Assembly: GCA_050180705.1 (NCBI GenBank)
Contig: JBFXDX010000001.1
Location: 496,001 to 560,000, forward strand
Direction of reading: 5' to 3'
DNA: 64,000 bases
Source: SB25 sp050180705
Lineage (GTDB): Bacteria; Bacteroidota; Bacteroidia; Bacteroidales; Tenuifilaceae
How positions within the stretch are numbered: the first letter of the stretch is position 1; each line of letters opens with the position of its first letter. Below are positions 7,887 to 17,007 of this stretch, in pieces. Below the pieces are notes generated by a model. That model saw nothing but the letters and a program-made list of their open reading frames with translations, did no database searches and was not told the DNA's origin. The translations under genes were made by a program, and so were the position numbers.

Positions 7887-9167
7887 TTAGTCATTAATAT
7901 CTTTTCCTATTTCAAAGTAAAGTTTTACAACCTCCTGCGATAGCTTAACTCGTCGTAGGTTCATATCAATCCGAGCCCGTAAAAGGCTATTAAAATCGGA
8001 AAGATATGTTGCCGAGGTTATTGTTCCATTCTTAAGTTGCGACGATGAAACCGCAACAGACTTTTCGAGCAATGAAACAATCTGCTCATCGCTATTTATC
8101 TGAGATTTTAAGGAGTTGATTTGAGCCATCGATGATTTTAGCTGAGCACTATAGGTATCGTTAAATGCATCGCGACGATAATTAGTTATGCTCTGCTGGA
8201 TTTTAATGTTCTGTCGCTCACGCGATGTGCTATTCCAATCCCATATATTCCACGACAATTTTGCCCCAACAATTGCGTAAGTATCAAATTCGCTCGATAG
8301 CATGTTCAAGCCGGGCTTTCCATAACCTGCTTTTGCAAATGCCAACAGAACTGGATACCTTTTTCGTGAAGCGAGATTTGATGTTGATTCGAAATAGCTT
8401 TGCTGCAAATCGAACATCTTATAATCGGGACGATTGCATTGCCTATCATCTGGAAGTTGCAACTGAGGAAGTTTAAAGTTAGACAGTCCATCGATATTAA
8501 CGCCTGTTAAGGCAGTAATTGATTCAACCAAACTTGCACGTTGTGCATTGTTCGACTCAATGCTTTGTCCTATTCTCAACTTCTCGGCCTGTAAAGAAAT
8601 CAACGATGATTCCAAAACAGCACCAGCCTTCACCCCTGCCTGCAATTCGGAAATTCGACTATTGAGTTCATTTTGCATTATTGCCAACTGCTGTATGGCA
8701 ATATCCACAGAAGCAACACCAAAGTATAATGATATTACTTTATCCTTTAAATTATACAACTCATTATCAACCTTATTCTGCTCAAGAATTCGAGAACTCT
8801 CCTCCGATTTCAACTTTGCACTAGTGGTACCACCATCCCAAATAAGTTGGTTAACATCAACCGTAATCTTATAACTATCCTTATCGAGCGATGGAATATC
8901 GATATTTGGTATGGGAATATCAATTGAAGTTACATCGGATTGCCAAGTTGCCTCTGCATTAAAATCAACTTTAGGTAGATAGTTTACTTTGATATTCGAT
9001 TTACGCAATGTGTACACAGAATCTGTTGCAGAGGAAACCTTGTAAAGGGCATTATTCTGCTGCATACTTTTTAGTAAATACTGCAAGGATAGTGTATCCT
9101 GAGAATATGCCGAAGAAAAGTACCCTAATCCGGCAATAACAATTAAATATTGAACAAAACGCCTCAT
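7887..9167 (-). CDS. TolC family outer membrane efflux protein
   Basis: 426 residues with an N-terminal signal peptide (to about residue 22, AYSQ). The rest is long alpha-helical repeats rich in Q, S, N and L with two short beta segments, the pattern of two internally duplicated OEP domains. The length fits TolC family members. It would form the trimeric outer-membrane channel for the exporter encoded downstream. It starts 4 bp after the stop of the TetR gene, so both are cotranscribed from the operator-flanked promoter at 9842-9873. Confidence 0.9.
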   Translation of the reverse strand: MRRFVQYLIVIAGLGYFSSAYSQDTLSLQYLLKSMQQNNALYKVSSATDSVYTLRKSNIKVNYLPKVDFNAEATWQSDVTSIDIPIPNIDIPSLDKDSYKITVDVNQLIWDGGTTSAKLKSEESSRILEQNKVDNELYNLKDKVISLYFGVASVDIAIQQLAIMQNELNSRISELQAGVKAGAVLESSLISLQAEKLRIGQSIESNNAQRASLVESITALTGVNIDGLSNFKLPQLQLPDDRQCNRPDYKMFDLQQSYFESTSNLASRKRYPVLLAFAKAGYGKPGLNMLSSEFDTYAIVGAKLSWNIWDWNSTSRERQNIKIQQSITNYRRDAFNDTYSAQLKSSMAQINSLKSQINSDEQIVSLLEKSVAVSSSQLKNGTITSATYLSDFNSLLRARIDMNLRRVKLSQEVVKLYFEIGKDIND

Positions 9168-9171
9168 TTCT

Positions 9172-9810
9172 TTACTCTTTATTTGACAACAATTTACCCC
9201 TTAACGAATTGATTATAAAATCGGCAACATACTGCTTTCGGTTGTTTAGGAATTGGCTAAATTCCGAAGAATTTGAGTTGAAGAGAATATTCTCGATAAT
9301 TGGCCTGCCAGCAAAAGGAAATATACACATGCTCACAATGTTGACGATAAGATGCATAGCCTCGTCGGGCTTGTAGCCAAAATCCAACGCAAACTCAACC
9401 ATCTCCTGTCGGATTATGTCGATATTAACAGCAGCCTCCTTAAAATACATTACAATATCCTGCGGATTTCTATTGATTTCACGAATTATAAAAACAGGAA
9501 GAAATGGATTGGACAAAAACAAATTGATGTATAGTTCTACTATTTGCCGAATCTTCTCCTCGTTGTTTAGCTCTTTCGATTTTAGGATGGGCAATAAACT
9601 TGGGAAAAACTTTCCCACCTCAACTTTAAAAACCATCATAAAAAGTTGATCTTTAGAACGAAAATAGTAGTGCAACAAGGCTTTGTTTATTCCTGCTTCA
9701 TCAGCAATCTCCTGCATTCTTGCACCATCCAAACCCTTTAGCACAAATATTCTTTTGGCGGCCTCAAGGATCTTTAACTCAGTGTCTTTCTCAATTTTCT
9801 TTGGTGTCAT
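9172..9810 (-). CDS. TetR family regulator of the efflux operon
   Basis: 212-residue TetR repressor. The N-terminal helix-turn-helix lies at about residues 13-55 (ILEAAKRIFVLKGLDGARMQEIADEAG, then NKALLHYYFRSKDQLF), and the C-terminal part is an all-helical ligand-binding domain. It is the first gene of the operon it probably controls. Its relatives CecR/YbiH regulate ybhGFSR exporters, so the arrangement is conserved. The promoter just upstream lies between inverted repeats built from TTAACCA/TGGTTAA half-sites, an obvious candidate for autoregulation. The inducing ligand is unknown and presumably a substrate of the pump. Confidence 0.9.
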   Translation of the reverse strand: MTPKKIEKDTELKILEAAKRIFVLKGLDGARMQEIADEAGINKALLHYYFRSKDQLFMMVFKVEVGKFFPSLLPILKSKELNNEEKIRQIVELYINLFLSNPFLPVFIIREINRNPQDIVMYFKEAAVNIDIIRQEMVEFALDFGYKPDEAMHLIVNIVSMCIFPFAGRPIIENILFNSNSSEFSQFLNNRKQYVADFIINSLRGKLLSNKE

Positions 9811-9816
9811 AATTAA

Positions 9817-9832
9817 TTAACCATTTGGTTAA
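9817..9832. promoter_or_regulatory. Candidate TetR operator O2 (in 5' leader)
   Basis: TTAACCA-TT-TGGTTAA is an inverted repeat of 7-bp arms. It lies between the -7 element and the start codon of the TetR gene and uses the same half-site as the larger palindrome at 9883-9912. Confidence 0.6.
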
Positions 9833-9841
9833 ACCATGTGG

Positions 9842-9873
9842 CAAAAATATGATATAAAATTTCAGATTCCAAA
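9842..9873 (-). promoter_or_regulatory. Bacteroidota-type promoter of the efflux operon
   Basis: On the minus strand, TTTG (9870-9873) is followed after exactly 20 bp by TATTTTTG (9842-9849). This matches the Bacteroidota consensus TTTG-N19/20-TAnnTTTG without mismatch. It lies 32 bp upstream of the TetR start codon and between two TGGTTAA palindromes. Confidence 0.65.
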
Positions 9874-9882
9874 TTATTAACC

Positions 9883-9912
9883 ATTTATTTTAACCATATG
9901 GTTAAAATAAAT
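9883..9912. promoter_or_regulatory. Candidate TetR operator O1 (perfect 30-bp palindrome)
   Basis: A perfect 30-bp palindrome centred between 9897 and 9898, with core TTTTAACCATATGGTTAAAA (9888-9907). A further ATTAACCAT half-site overlaps its promoter-proximal side (9876-9884). It lies just upstream of the -33 element, so occupancy of O1 and O2 would enclose the promoter. Confidence 0.65.
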
Positions 9913-9922
9913 CACAAAAAAA

Positions 9923-9950
9923 AAGACACTGAATTGTTTATCAATGTCTT
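9923..9950 (-). terminator. Terminator of the DUF2807 gene
   Basis: AAGACA-C-TGA (9923-9932) pairs with TCA-A-TGTCTT (9941-9950). On the minus strand the stem is followed by a run of T (A-run at 9916-9922), directly after the stop codon at 9964. Confidence 0.7.
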
Positions 9951-9963
9951 AATTGTTATAATT

Positions 9964-10641
9964 TTACTGCTCCAGAACAGTAGATCCCAAGAATGTTTTA
10001 ATATTTTTTTGTTTTGGTGTACCGGTATATGTCAAACTGCCACCCATACGCACCTTTGCATCGAGTAACTCACTGGCGAAGACCTTTGCTGTAGCTCCGC
10101 TGCCAACAGTAACAAATGTACTATCGGACTTTAACTCCAACGCAGAAAGTATCCCAGCGGTATTAACCGATGCCTCATAATTCTTCACATTTCCACGAAT
10201 ACGAGCCGAAGATCCCTGGCCTACCTTAACATCCATAGTATTGGCAATAATATCACAGTCGAATTCGGAACTTGTAATTACACTTAAAGTCAACTTATCG
10301 GCCTTAAGTGTATCGTTAGCGCTAACATACGCTGCGGCTGCAACAGAAATATCGCGTAATTCACGGAAAGTAACATAAACCTCGGCCTTTACCTGCTTGT
10401 AAATACCTTTCTTTAACTTAATCTCCAACGTTTTGCCATTCACCTCAGCAATTATATCGGATGTAGGAATTTCGTATGATTTGATAGTAGCAGTTTCCTT
10501 ATCGCCTTTACTAATAAAAACCTTAATTTCTCCCGAAACCTTAATCTTATCGAACGATGTTATAGTTCGTTGTTCAGTATTCTGAGCAAAAATGGTTGCC
10601 GACAATAAGATGCCAACTAGCAATAGAGCAAATTTTTTCAT
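9964..10641 (-). CDS. DUF2807 (GIN domain) secreted protein
   Basis: 225-residue protein with a clear signal peptide (residues 1-19, ending FAQN). It then has a single beta-helical DUF2807 domain, the so-called head GIN or putative auto-transporter adhesin head domain. The start RTITSFDKIKVSGEIKVFISKG and the repeated short beta-strands with V-N-G-K turns are typical, as is the usual size of 220-250 residues. These proteins are abundant in Bacteroidota and lie in the periplasm or at the outer membrane; no biochemical role is established. It is monocistronic, with its own terminator. Confidence 0.8.
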   Translation of the reverse strand: MKKFALLLVGILLSATIFAQNTEQRTITSFDKIKVSGEIKVFISKGDKETATIKSYEIPTSDIIAEVNGKTLEIKLKKGIYKQVKAEVYVTFRELRDISVAAAAYVSANDTLKADKLTLSVITSSEFDCDIIANTMDVKVGQGSSARIRGNVKNYEASVNTAGILSALELKSDSTFVTVGSGATAKVFASELLDAKVRMGGSLTYTGTPKQKNIKTFLGSTVLEQ

Positions 10642-10827
10642 AGTAAATAGATTTTAGTCTTCACAAAAATAAAATTCAAAAGTGTTAAACAATAAATAGT
10701 TAACATTATATAACGATTCATTTCGGATAAAACATATAACCGACTACTGTTCATACGATAGCAGTGATTCTTTTGTTGAACAATTTAAAGGAAAAAGCGT
10801 TTATCAAATAAACAAAAGCCAGTATCC

Positions 10828-11301
10828 ATGGGATATATTAAAACTATAGTAGTTGGATTATTATTCATAGCCATTGGTTTAACTGGAAAAAGCCAAACTG
10901 ACACATCAATTAAGATGAGTACTAAAAATCTAAAAGAAAAACTAACAGAGCTACAGTTCAACGTAACTCAACAAAAAGGAACAGAACATCCTTTTACAGG
11001 TGAATACTGGAACACTTTTGAAAAAGGGAAATACCTATGTATATGCTGTAACGCAGAGCTATTTAAATCCGAAACTAAATTTCACTCAAGCTGTGGCTGG
11101 CCTAGTTTTTTCGATACCCAATTTACAGAGAACATCAAATTCGAAAAAGATACCAGTCATGGAATGATACGCACCGAGGTTTTATGCAAAAAGTGTGGGG
11201 CTCATTTAGGACACATCTTTGAAGATGGTCCTGCCCCAACGGGCTTAAGATACTGCATAAATTCAGCATCACTAAAATTCATTCCCGAAAACCTTAAATA
11301 A
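10828..11301 (+). CDS. msrB: Peptide-methionine (R)-S-oxide reductase MsrB, exported
   Basis: 157-residue MsrB that reduces the R epimer of methionine sulfoxide in proteins. An N-terminal hydrophobic segment (residues 5-20) before the catalytic domain predicts export, so it probably repairs envelope proteins. The MsrB domain covers about 33-153. It holds the structural zinc cysteines C71/C74 and C120/C123, a candidate resolving Cys89 in SSCGWPS, and the catalytic Cys143 in RYCINSASLKF. The start ATG at 10828 includes the signal peptide; an internal ATG at residue 30 would give a cytosolic form. The gene is followed after 19 bp by the Lon N-domain protein on the same strand. Confidence 0.93.
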   Translation: MGYIKTIVVGLLFIAIGLTGKSQTDTSIKMSTKNLKEKLTELQFNVTQQKGTEHPFTGEYWNTFEKGKYLCICCNAELFKSETKFHSSCGWPSFFDTQFTENIKFEKDTSHGMIRTEVLCKKCGAHLGHIFEDGPAPTGLRYCINSASLKFIPENLK

Positions 11302-11320
11302 AACTGTAATCATAAAAACT

Positions 11321-11923
11321 ATGAGCTTTTCTACAAAATCGATGGCAATGTTTCCGCTGGGTATCTTTTTATTGCCCGGAGAAGAAATGCCATTGCGAAT
11401 TTTTGAACCACGCTATAAGCAACTAGTAAACGAATGCGAGGAGAATAAAAATACATTTGGAATTCCATACGTAATAGGCGACGAAATAAAAACTTACGGC
11501 TCGGAAGTTGAACTACTTAACATTGTTGCCAAAAACGAGAAAGGCGAAATGGTTATATTAATAAAAGGTGTAAGTAACTTTCATCTACTAGACTTTACAG
11601 AAACTTTACCAGGAAAACTATACGGTGGTGGAATTATTGAGTATGTTGATGATAATTTCACTTCAACAAATCCGGAACTTGCCGTGCTTGTAAAAAAGAT
11701 AAAACTGAATATAGATCCTGTAATGGGATCGCTATTTATCAATGACTCTGTAAACCTTGCATCGGTGGCAAAATCGATGATGCTTAACTCAAACGAAAAA
11801 TTCGCGTTTTACGCCTTACGCGAAAAAGATAGAATGGAAAAATACTTGATTAAAAGATTACTTTACATTGAGCAACTGCAAACTCAGGAGAAACTTTTAG
11901 AAAATAACTTTACGCTCAACTAG
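11321..11923 (+). CDS. Stand-alone LON substrate-binding domain protein
   Basis: 200-residue cytosolic protein consisting only of the N-terminal substrate-binding (LON) domain. The start MFPLGIFLLPGEEMPLRIFEPRYKQLV is the family hallmark, and the ATPase and protease parts of Lon are absent. Such proteins are common in bacteria and their role is unsettled. It probably forms an operon with msrB, a setting that hints at damaged-protein handling (inference). Its TAG stop shares the bases CTAG at 11920-11923 with the stop of the convergent serine hydrolase gene. Confidence 0.85.
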   Translation: MSFSTKSMAMFPLGIFLLPGEEMPLRIFEPRYKQLVNECEENKNTFGIPYVIGDEIKTYGSEVELLNIVAKNEKGEMVILIKGVSNFHLLDFTETLPGKLYGGGIIEYVDDNFTSTNPELAVLVKKIKLNIDPVMGSLFINDSVNLASVAKSMMLNSNEKFAFYALREKDRMEKYLIKRLLYIEQLQTQEKLLENNFTLN

Positions 11924-13230
11924 TTTTTACTGGATATTCCGTGATAGAACAAATCTCTATTGGGCAATTTATCTGCTTTTTGTACTATTTTGTCCATAAA
12001 CCTATCAATAATATAAGGGAACCGAGCACCCTTCCATGGACTTGAATTCGAAATAAAAACATAGGTATAGCCATCACTTTTAGATACAGCCAACGCAGTA
12101 GTGCCTGCTAACGATCCAGAACGCCATAGTTTTCCGTTCGCCATAACCCAACGCCAGCCTAACGGCTGAAACTTTTTATCGGACACAGCCATTCTTGCAA
12201 CAGATTTTTTCTTTAGAATATCAGGGAAACTTTTATTTCCATCGATAGCAAGAATAAACTTTGTAAGGTTGACAGAAGAAATCACCCAGCCACCAGCAGC
12301 GCCAAGCGTATGAACATCGTTACCACCTCTACACTTTAGCACCTTATCGGTTGAACCATCGAATGCTGTTATTAATTCTGCTTCGGGAACCTCATAGTAC
12401 CGAACTTCATTCTTATGCCTTAGACTATCCCAATTCTCCGACAAATAGGCATCGTGAATATTTAACGGGGCAAAAAGATTCTGCTGAACATACTTCTCAT
12501 AATCAAGCCCAGCAACCTTTTCGATAACAAGCTGAAGAATGCCGTATCCTAAATTACTATACGAACAATGATCGCCTGGCGCAAAATGCAGTTTTTTTGA
12601 CAGTGCAAATACAACTATATCGGTTAATGTTACAGGTAACTCTTTATTCAACTCCTTGGCAACAATCTCCTTTATAAACATATGATCGCCCCATCGCGAA
12701 GTCCATCCCCCCGAATGATTCAAGAGATTGTTAACTGTAATATCCTCTACCCTATTATCCTTGTAATTCAAAAAGACTGGATCATTAAGAATCCCATTCT
12801 TTCCAAAAACCTTTGAACTTAACTGTAACTTACCGCTTTCAACCAATTTCATTATTGCGGTTGCGGTAATTAGTTTGGAAACACTAGCTATACGCATTCT
12901 GTTGTACGGCTGCATAACCTTCTTATCCTCCTTATTGGCATAGCCAAATCCATGAGCATAAATAAGTTTTCCATTTCTAGCAATGGCTACACTTGCCCCA
13001 GCCAATCCCCACTTTCGCACAAATTGTTCGATGGATTTATTTATTTCAGAATATGAACTCGAATCCGACAAGGAATTAGTTATACCCAATATAGTTGGAT
13101 CGGGATAATAAACTTCTTTCGGTGATGATGTAGGATGGATTACCTCCGATTTATCGCGAAAAACGATAAAGGCAACAATCACGAAGATTAGTATAGCCGA
13201 TATAGATAAAATCTTTAAGTGCTTACTCAT
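11920..13230 (-). CDS. Serine hydrolase, beta-lactamase class C/PBP4* family
   Basis: 436 residues from the ATG at 13230; a GTG five codons upstream is less likely. One N-terminal membrane helix (about residues 5-25) anchors a periplasmic hydrolase domain. Motifs are RIASVSK (the SxxK nucleophile), YSNLGYG (the YxN motif) and an internal AGGWVISS segment. The C-terminal SGSLAGTTALAV is a plausible third (K/H-T/S-G-like) element. Family members include D-aminopeptidases, esterases and DD-peptidases (PF00144), so substrate and any link to antibiotic resistance cannot be inferred. It is convergent with the LON-domain gene, overlapping by the 4-bp CTAG. Confidence 0.85.
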   Translation of the reverse strand: MSKHLKILSISAILIFVIVAFIVFRDKSEVIHPTSSPKEVYYPDPTILGITNSLSDSSSYSEINKSIEQFVRKWGLAGASVAIARNGKLIYAHGFGYANKEDKKVMQPYNRMRIASVSKLITATAIMKLVESGKLQLSSKVFGKNGILNDPVFLNYKDNRVEDITVNNLLNHSGGWTSRWGDHMFIKEIVAKELNKELPVTLTDIVVFALSKKLHFAPGDHCSYSNLGYGILQLVIEKVAGLDYEKYVQQNLFAPLNIHDAYLSENWDSLRHKNEVRYYEVPEAELITAFDGSTDKVLKCRGGNDVHTLGAAGGWVISSVNLTKFILAIDGNKSFPDILKKKSVARMAVSDKKFQPLGWRWVMANGKLWRSGSLAGTTALAVSKSDGYTYVFISNSSPWKGARFPYIIDRFMDKIVQKADKLPNRDLFYHGISSKN

Positions 13231-13365
13231 AACAAACAACCACACCTCAATTCCGATGGCAAAACTAGAAACAAGTTAACAAAAAACAAATTAGATTTTA
13301 AAGTTGAATATGGTGTATAGTGTTAAATAAGAAATATTAACAGTAACCAATAATTAAGCAATACA

Positions 13366-14400
13366 CTAAAGGAGTTCCCTTATCTTTTCAACAAATCGCT
13401 CGATATCCTTCTCCTCCGTATCCCACGATGTCATCCAGCGAACCTCTGATTTGTCCTCATCCCAAACATAAAAGAAGTACTCATCCTGTAGTTTGGATAT
13501 GATATGCTCTGGAACAATAGCAAAAACAGCATTAGCTTGTACTGGTTGAGTAATTTTAATAGCACTAATTTGCTTAACCTTCTCCTCAAGTATTTTAGCC
13601 ATTTTATTGGAATGCAATGCAGTACTATACCACTGATTATTACTTAAGTAGTTAATAAATTGTGCCGATATGTACCGCATTTTTGATGCAAGCTGCAAGC
13701 CTTGTTTCCTAGTATACATAAAATCTTGAGCAAGCTGCTTATTGAAAAAAACAATGGCTTCACCGTACATCATTCCATTTTTTGTACCGCCAAACGAAAG
13801 CACATCAACACCAGCATCACGGGTAAATTCTCTAAAGCCCATATTTAATGCCACAGCAGCATTGGCCAAGCGTGCACCATCCATGTGTAACAGCATGTTA
13901 TTGCCATGAGCATAATCGGCCAAAACTTTTACTTCGGCTGGAGTGTACAAAGTACCAAGCTCTGAAACCTGAGATATAGAAATTACTTTTGGCTGAGCAT
14001 GATGCTGGAATCCAAAGCCATGCATATGTTTCTTAACCAACTCAACAGTCAATTTTCCATCGATGGTTGGAACCGTTAATAACTTACAAGCAGTAAAGCG
14101 CTCGGGAGCACCGCATTCGTCGACATTGATATGAGCAGTATCGGCACATATAATTGCATTGTGACGCTGGGTTACCGATTGCAATCCTAAAACATTAGCT
14201 GCAGAACCTATAAACACAAAGAAAACCTCAATATCATCGCCAAATATCTCCTTAAATTTATCGATAGCCTGCTGAGTATACTTATCATCGCCATAGGCAA
14301 CAACATGACCATCATTTACCTGTTCGAATGCTTTTAGAATATTAGGATGTACACCTGAGTTATTATCACTGGCAAAGCCTCTGCGATTTACTGTTTCCAT
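13366..14400 (-). CDS. ltaE: Low-specificity L-threonine aldolase
   Basis: 344-residue PLP enzyme that cleaves L-threonine or allo-threonine to glycine and acetaldehyde. The PLP-binding lysine lies in SFGGTKNGMMYGEA (K207), and the pyridine-N aspartate in HMDGARLAN (D174). The opening RRGFASDNNSGVHPN is the usual N-terminal segment. The length matches the family. It is probably monocistronic: it is separated by over 50 bp from the DUF5916 gene upstream, and the serine hydrolase gene lies downstream. The beta-eliminating lyase group (tryptophanase-like) is related but longer. Confidence 0.92.
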   Translation of the reverse strand: METVNRRGFASDNNSGVHPNILKAFEQVNDGHVVAYGDDKYTQQAIDKFKEIFGDDIEVFFVFIGSAANVLGLQSVTQRHNAIICADTAHINVDECGAPERFTACKLLTVPTIDGKLTVELVKKHMHGFGFQHHAQPKVISISQVSELGTLYTPAEVKVLADYAHGNNMLLHMDGARLANAAVALNMGFREFTRDAGVDVLSFGGTKNGMMYGEAIVFFNKQLAQDFMYTRKQGLQLASKMRYISAQFINYLSNNQWYSTALHSNKMAKILEEKVKQISAIKITQPVQANAVFAIVPEHIISKLQDEYFFYVWDEDKSEVRWMTSWDTEEKDIERFVEKIRELL

Positions 14401-14454
14401 CTAAAGAAAAATTAAAATTATGGTTTCAAAGTTACTAAAATAAAGCCACTGGTA

Positions 14455-16890
14455 TTATCGATGCATATATTTACGTAGCATTTGGTAATCGATATAGTAC
14501 AAAACTTTGAAAGATATGCTGTTGTACTTAGGACTCGATGCGATATTATCGACATTATCGAAGTAACTATATATCGGATCACTCTCACTTTTTTCAATGG
14601 AATTCTTCCATACTATTACTAACTCACTGCCTGGTAAAAAGTTCCACTGATAGAGCAGATCTATATTGAACAAGTTATAATTCCTATTGCTATACGATGT
14701 AACCGAAGTAGGACTAATCGATCCATCATTATTTAAACTGTAAAAGCCATCGTACTTGTAGTACTTTATATAATTTCGGATTTTAAGATTTACAAACGAT
14801 TTCGAGTTAAACGTGTACTGTAAATTGACAGTATTTGTCATTGTTTGAATATCTCGTTTTCCCATTGTAACATTGGTATTATCATGCTCGAAATAGCCGA
14901 TGTTATTGTAATCGAACGATTGTCCCCAACTCAGAATTAATAATACCTTATCGCTAAAACGAATTCGAGGAGTAATACTATACGACATTCCATGCTGATT
15001 ATAACCATCGGCCTTCCAGTATGCAATATTATGATCCACAGCTAATACTTTCCGGTAATCGGGCGATCCAAACCAACGTGCATAAAATTTCTTAGGAAGC
15101 ATCAATTTATAACCCTCAACACGAGGCTCAAAGTAATCGTAACTATCTCGAGGATTGTACTCAATATACAATCCCGCTGTAAACTGATTTTTTGTTGTAA
15201 AGACAGTATTAGATAAAATATACTGCGAGGTAAAATTACGAGGTGTGTATAGCATTTGATGAATAAACTCCAAACTGCTCTCAAATTCTACAAAACGCCA
15301 AAAGGGTTTAAAGGTTTTAAATAAAATTTCAGCACCCCACGAAAATTCATTAGGACTTTGGAGATATCCCATATCGTTTGGATTATAGTGCTTACTTTCG
15401 ATATTCGTCCATACATCACCCTGAAAATTTCCACTAGATTTTTCTAGTTCTACATAAGATTTAAATCCCTGAACTGTTGAATCGTTAAATATTTGGCTAA
15501 CCGAACCAATGCCACTAAGCGCAAACTTATTTTTTTTATCGCGCAGCATAAACTGAGTTGCTGTTACGTTGGCGGTATAGTCATTCTTAGGACGTAAAAG
15601 ATTAGTATTGGCGATACTTATAAACGAGTTGTGTGGCAATGTTTGATCGAATACAAACATGTTATAGTTTGTAAATCCTTGTGTTAAAAATCGTCTCTTT
15701 TGCCCTGTAATTGTATCCTTAATATCAGCATAGGTATTCTGAGTCATAGCATTAAAAAAGCCAATACCTAACCCTCCAGATGTTCTTCCCGAAAGTTTTG
15801 TAGCATTAATCATTTTTGTTTCAAGTGGATTCTCTATAGTTATCTCGTTCGTAGATAAAGATGATGAATCATAAGCTAAATAGTAATCAACTGGAGTAGA
15901 ACCAATCCTACGCGAATAGAAAATTTCCCCTTTATTAAATAGCTCTGTTCCCTCGGTAAAAAACTGGCGAGCTTCATCGTACTTAACCTCGAAAGGTGTT
16001 AAGTTGAGTATTTTCTCATCTGACTGAACTTGACCAAAATCGGGGATTAATGTCATATCTAGCGTAAAACTTTCACTTAACCCCATCTTTAAATCCATAC
16101 CTCCATTAATCTTGAAATCGGGTTTATCCTTATCGGGGAGTTTATCCATATATGCCGATAAGTATGGGCTAAATGATAATCGAACGGGTGGTTTAATTCC
16201 CTCTATCCCTGTTAGTATTCCTGATTGAGTAGTAATACCCTGCAACGATTTATCCACAAAATTCCATGAACTAATTTCATTATAACGCTTAATCAATCTA
16301 GAAAAATTAAGCCCCCAAGCTGTATTTCCATCATTTTTCGAGAATCTTAAGGCAGAAAAAGGAATTTGCATCTCGACACACCAGCCTAAACTATCAATTG
16401 TAACCTCGCTTGTCCAAACTGCATTCCACGATCGCTCCTCTTCATCTGAAGTCAGCTTTAAATCGGTTTGAACACCCGACGCTGAAACTATAAACTGTAA
16501 ATAATTTATTCCATCGTTATAGGTACTTAGAAATACAGAGAATACATCGGACTTCAACCTATCACTATTATCGCGCTGGCCTAATTCTTTATAAATACAA
16601 CTGGGGCAATTATCGAAAAGCCTCGCCCCTATATATAAAGCATTATCATCGAATAGAACTCTGACTTCTGATTTTTGGGAAGGTGGTAGTCCATTATACT
16701 GCTCGTATTGAATGAAGTTATCGGCAATAGAAGCAAGAGTCCATTCTGGCTCATTCAATACACCGTCAACATGGACAGTTTCCTGTATCCGCAATGCCTT
16801 AAGTTCCCGCGTAACATGCAACGAATCGTTAGCAGCAAACAGAGTATGAGCCAATAGAAAGCAAACTAATAAGTTTGTTAATCGTTTCAT
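14455..16890 (-). CDS. DUF5916 outer-membrane protein with N-terminal CBM9-like domain
   Basis: 811 residues from the ATG at 16890, chosen because MKRLTNLLVCFLLAHTLFAAN is a good signal peptide; an ATG three codons earlier is possible. Residues of about 25-220 form a carbohydrate-binding family 9-like domain (KALRIQETVHVDGVLNEPEW, then LFDDNALYIGARLFDN). The remaining 550 residues are beta-strand-rich with aromatic girdles, like an outer-membrane barrel (DUF5916). The family is widespread in Bacteroidota and often near peptidase or glycan genes; its role is unknown. It lies between the threonine aldolase and the LacI regulator and is separated from the latter by a terminator. Confidence 0.85.
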   Translation of the reverse strand: MKRLTNLLVCFLLAHTLFAANDSLHVTRELKALRIQETVHVDGVLNEPEWTLASIADNFIQYEQYNGLPPSQKSEVRVLFDDNALYIGARLFDNCPSCIYKELGQRDNSDRLKSDVFSVFLSTYNDGINYLQFIVSASGVQTDLKLTSDEEERSWNAVWTSEVTIDSLGWCVEMQIPFSALRFSKNDGNTAWGLNFSRLIKRYNEISSWNFVDKSLQGITTQSGILTGIEGIKPPVRLSFSPYLSAYMDKLPDKDKPDFKINGGMDLKMGLSESFTLDMTLIPDFGQVQSDEKILNLTPFEVKYDEARQFFTEGTELFNKGEIFYSRRIGSTPVDYYLAYDSSSLSTNEITIENPLETKMINATKLSGRTSGGLGIGFFNAMTQNTYADIKDTITGQKRRFLTQGFTNYNMFVFDQTLPHNSFISIANTNLLRPKNDYTANVTATQFMLRDKKNKFALSGIGSVSQIFNDSTVQGFKSYVELEKSSGNFQGDVWTNIESKHYNPNDMGYLQSPNEFSWGAEILFKTFKPFWRFVEFESSLEFIHQMLYTPRNFTSQYILSNTVFTTKNQFTAGLYIEYNPRDSYDYFEPRVEGYKLMLPKKFYARWFGSPDYRKVLAVDHNIAYWKADGYNQHGMSYSITPRIRFSDKVLLILSWGQSFDYNNIGYFEHDNTNVTMGKRDIQTMTNTVNLQYTFNSKSFVNLKIRNYIKYYKYDGFYSLNNDGSISPTSVTSYSNRNYNLFNIDLLYQWNFLPGSELVIVWKNSIEKSESDPIYSYFDNVDNIASSPKYNSISFKVLYYIDYQMLRKYMHR

Positions 16891-16965
16891 ATTAATCATA
16901 AAGAATTATAAATCCACCAATTAATATGAATACACTTTAGAAAAATGGTTTAAACAGATAAAAAA

Positions 16966-16989
16966 GATACCTTATATATTAAAGGTATC
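16966..16989 (-). terminator. Terminator of the LacI regulator gene
   Basis: GATACCTT (16966-16973) pairs with AAGGTATC (16982-16989). On the minus strand it is followed by TTTTT (16961-16965). It is located 19 bp after the stop at 17008. Confidence 0.8.
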
Positions 16990-17007
16990 CAAGATTATTG
17001 TTAATAA

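Noticed and set aside
13231..13245. GTG start for the serine hydrolase
   Set aside because: The ATG at 13228-13230 fits a membrane anchor equally well and is the stronger initiation codon.
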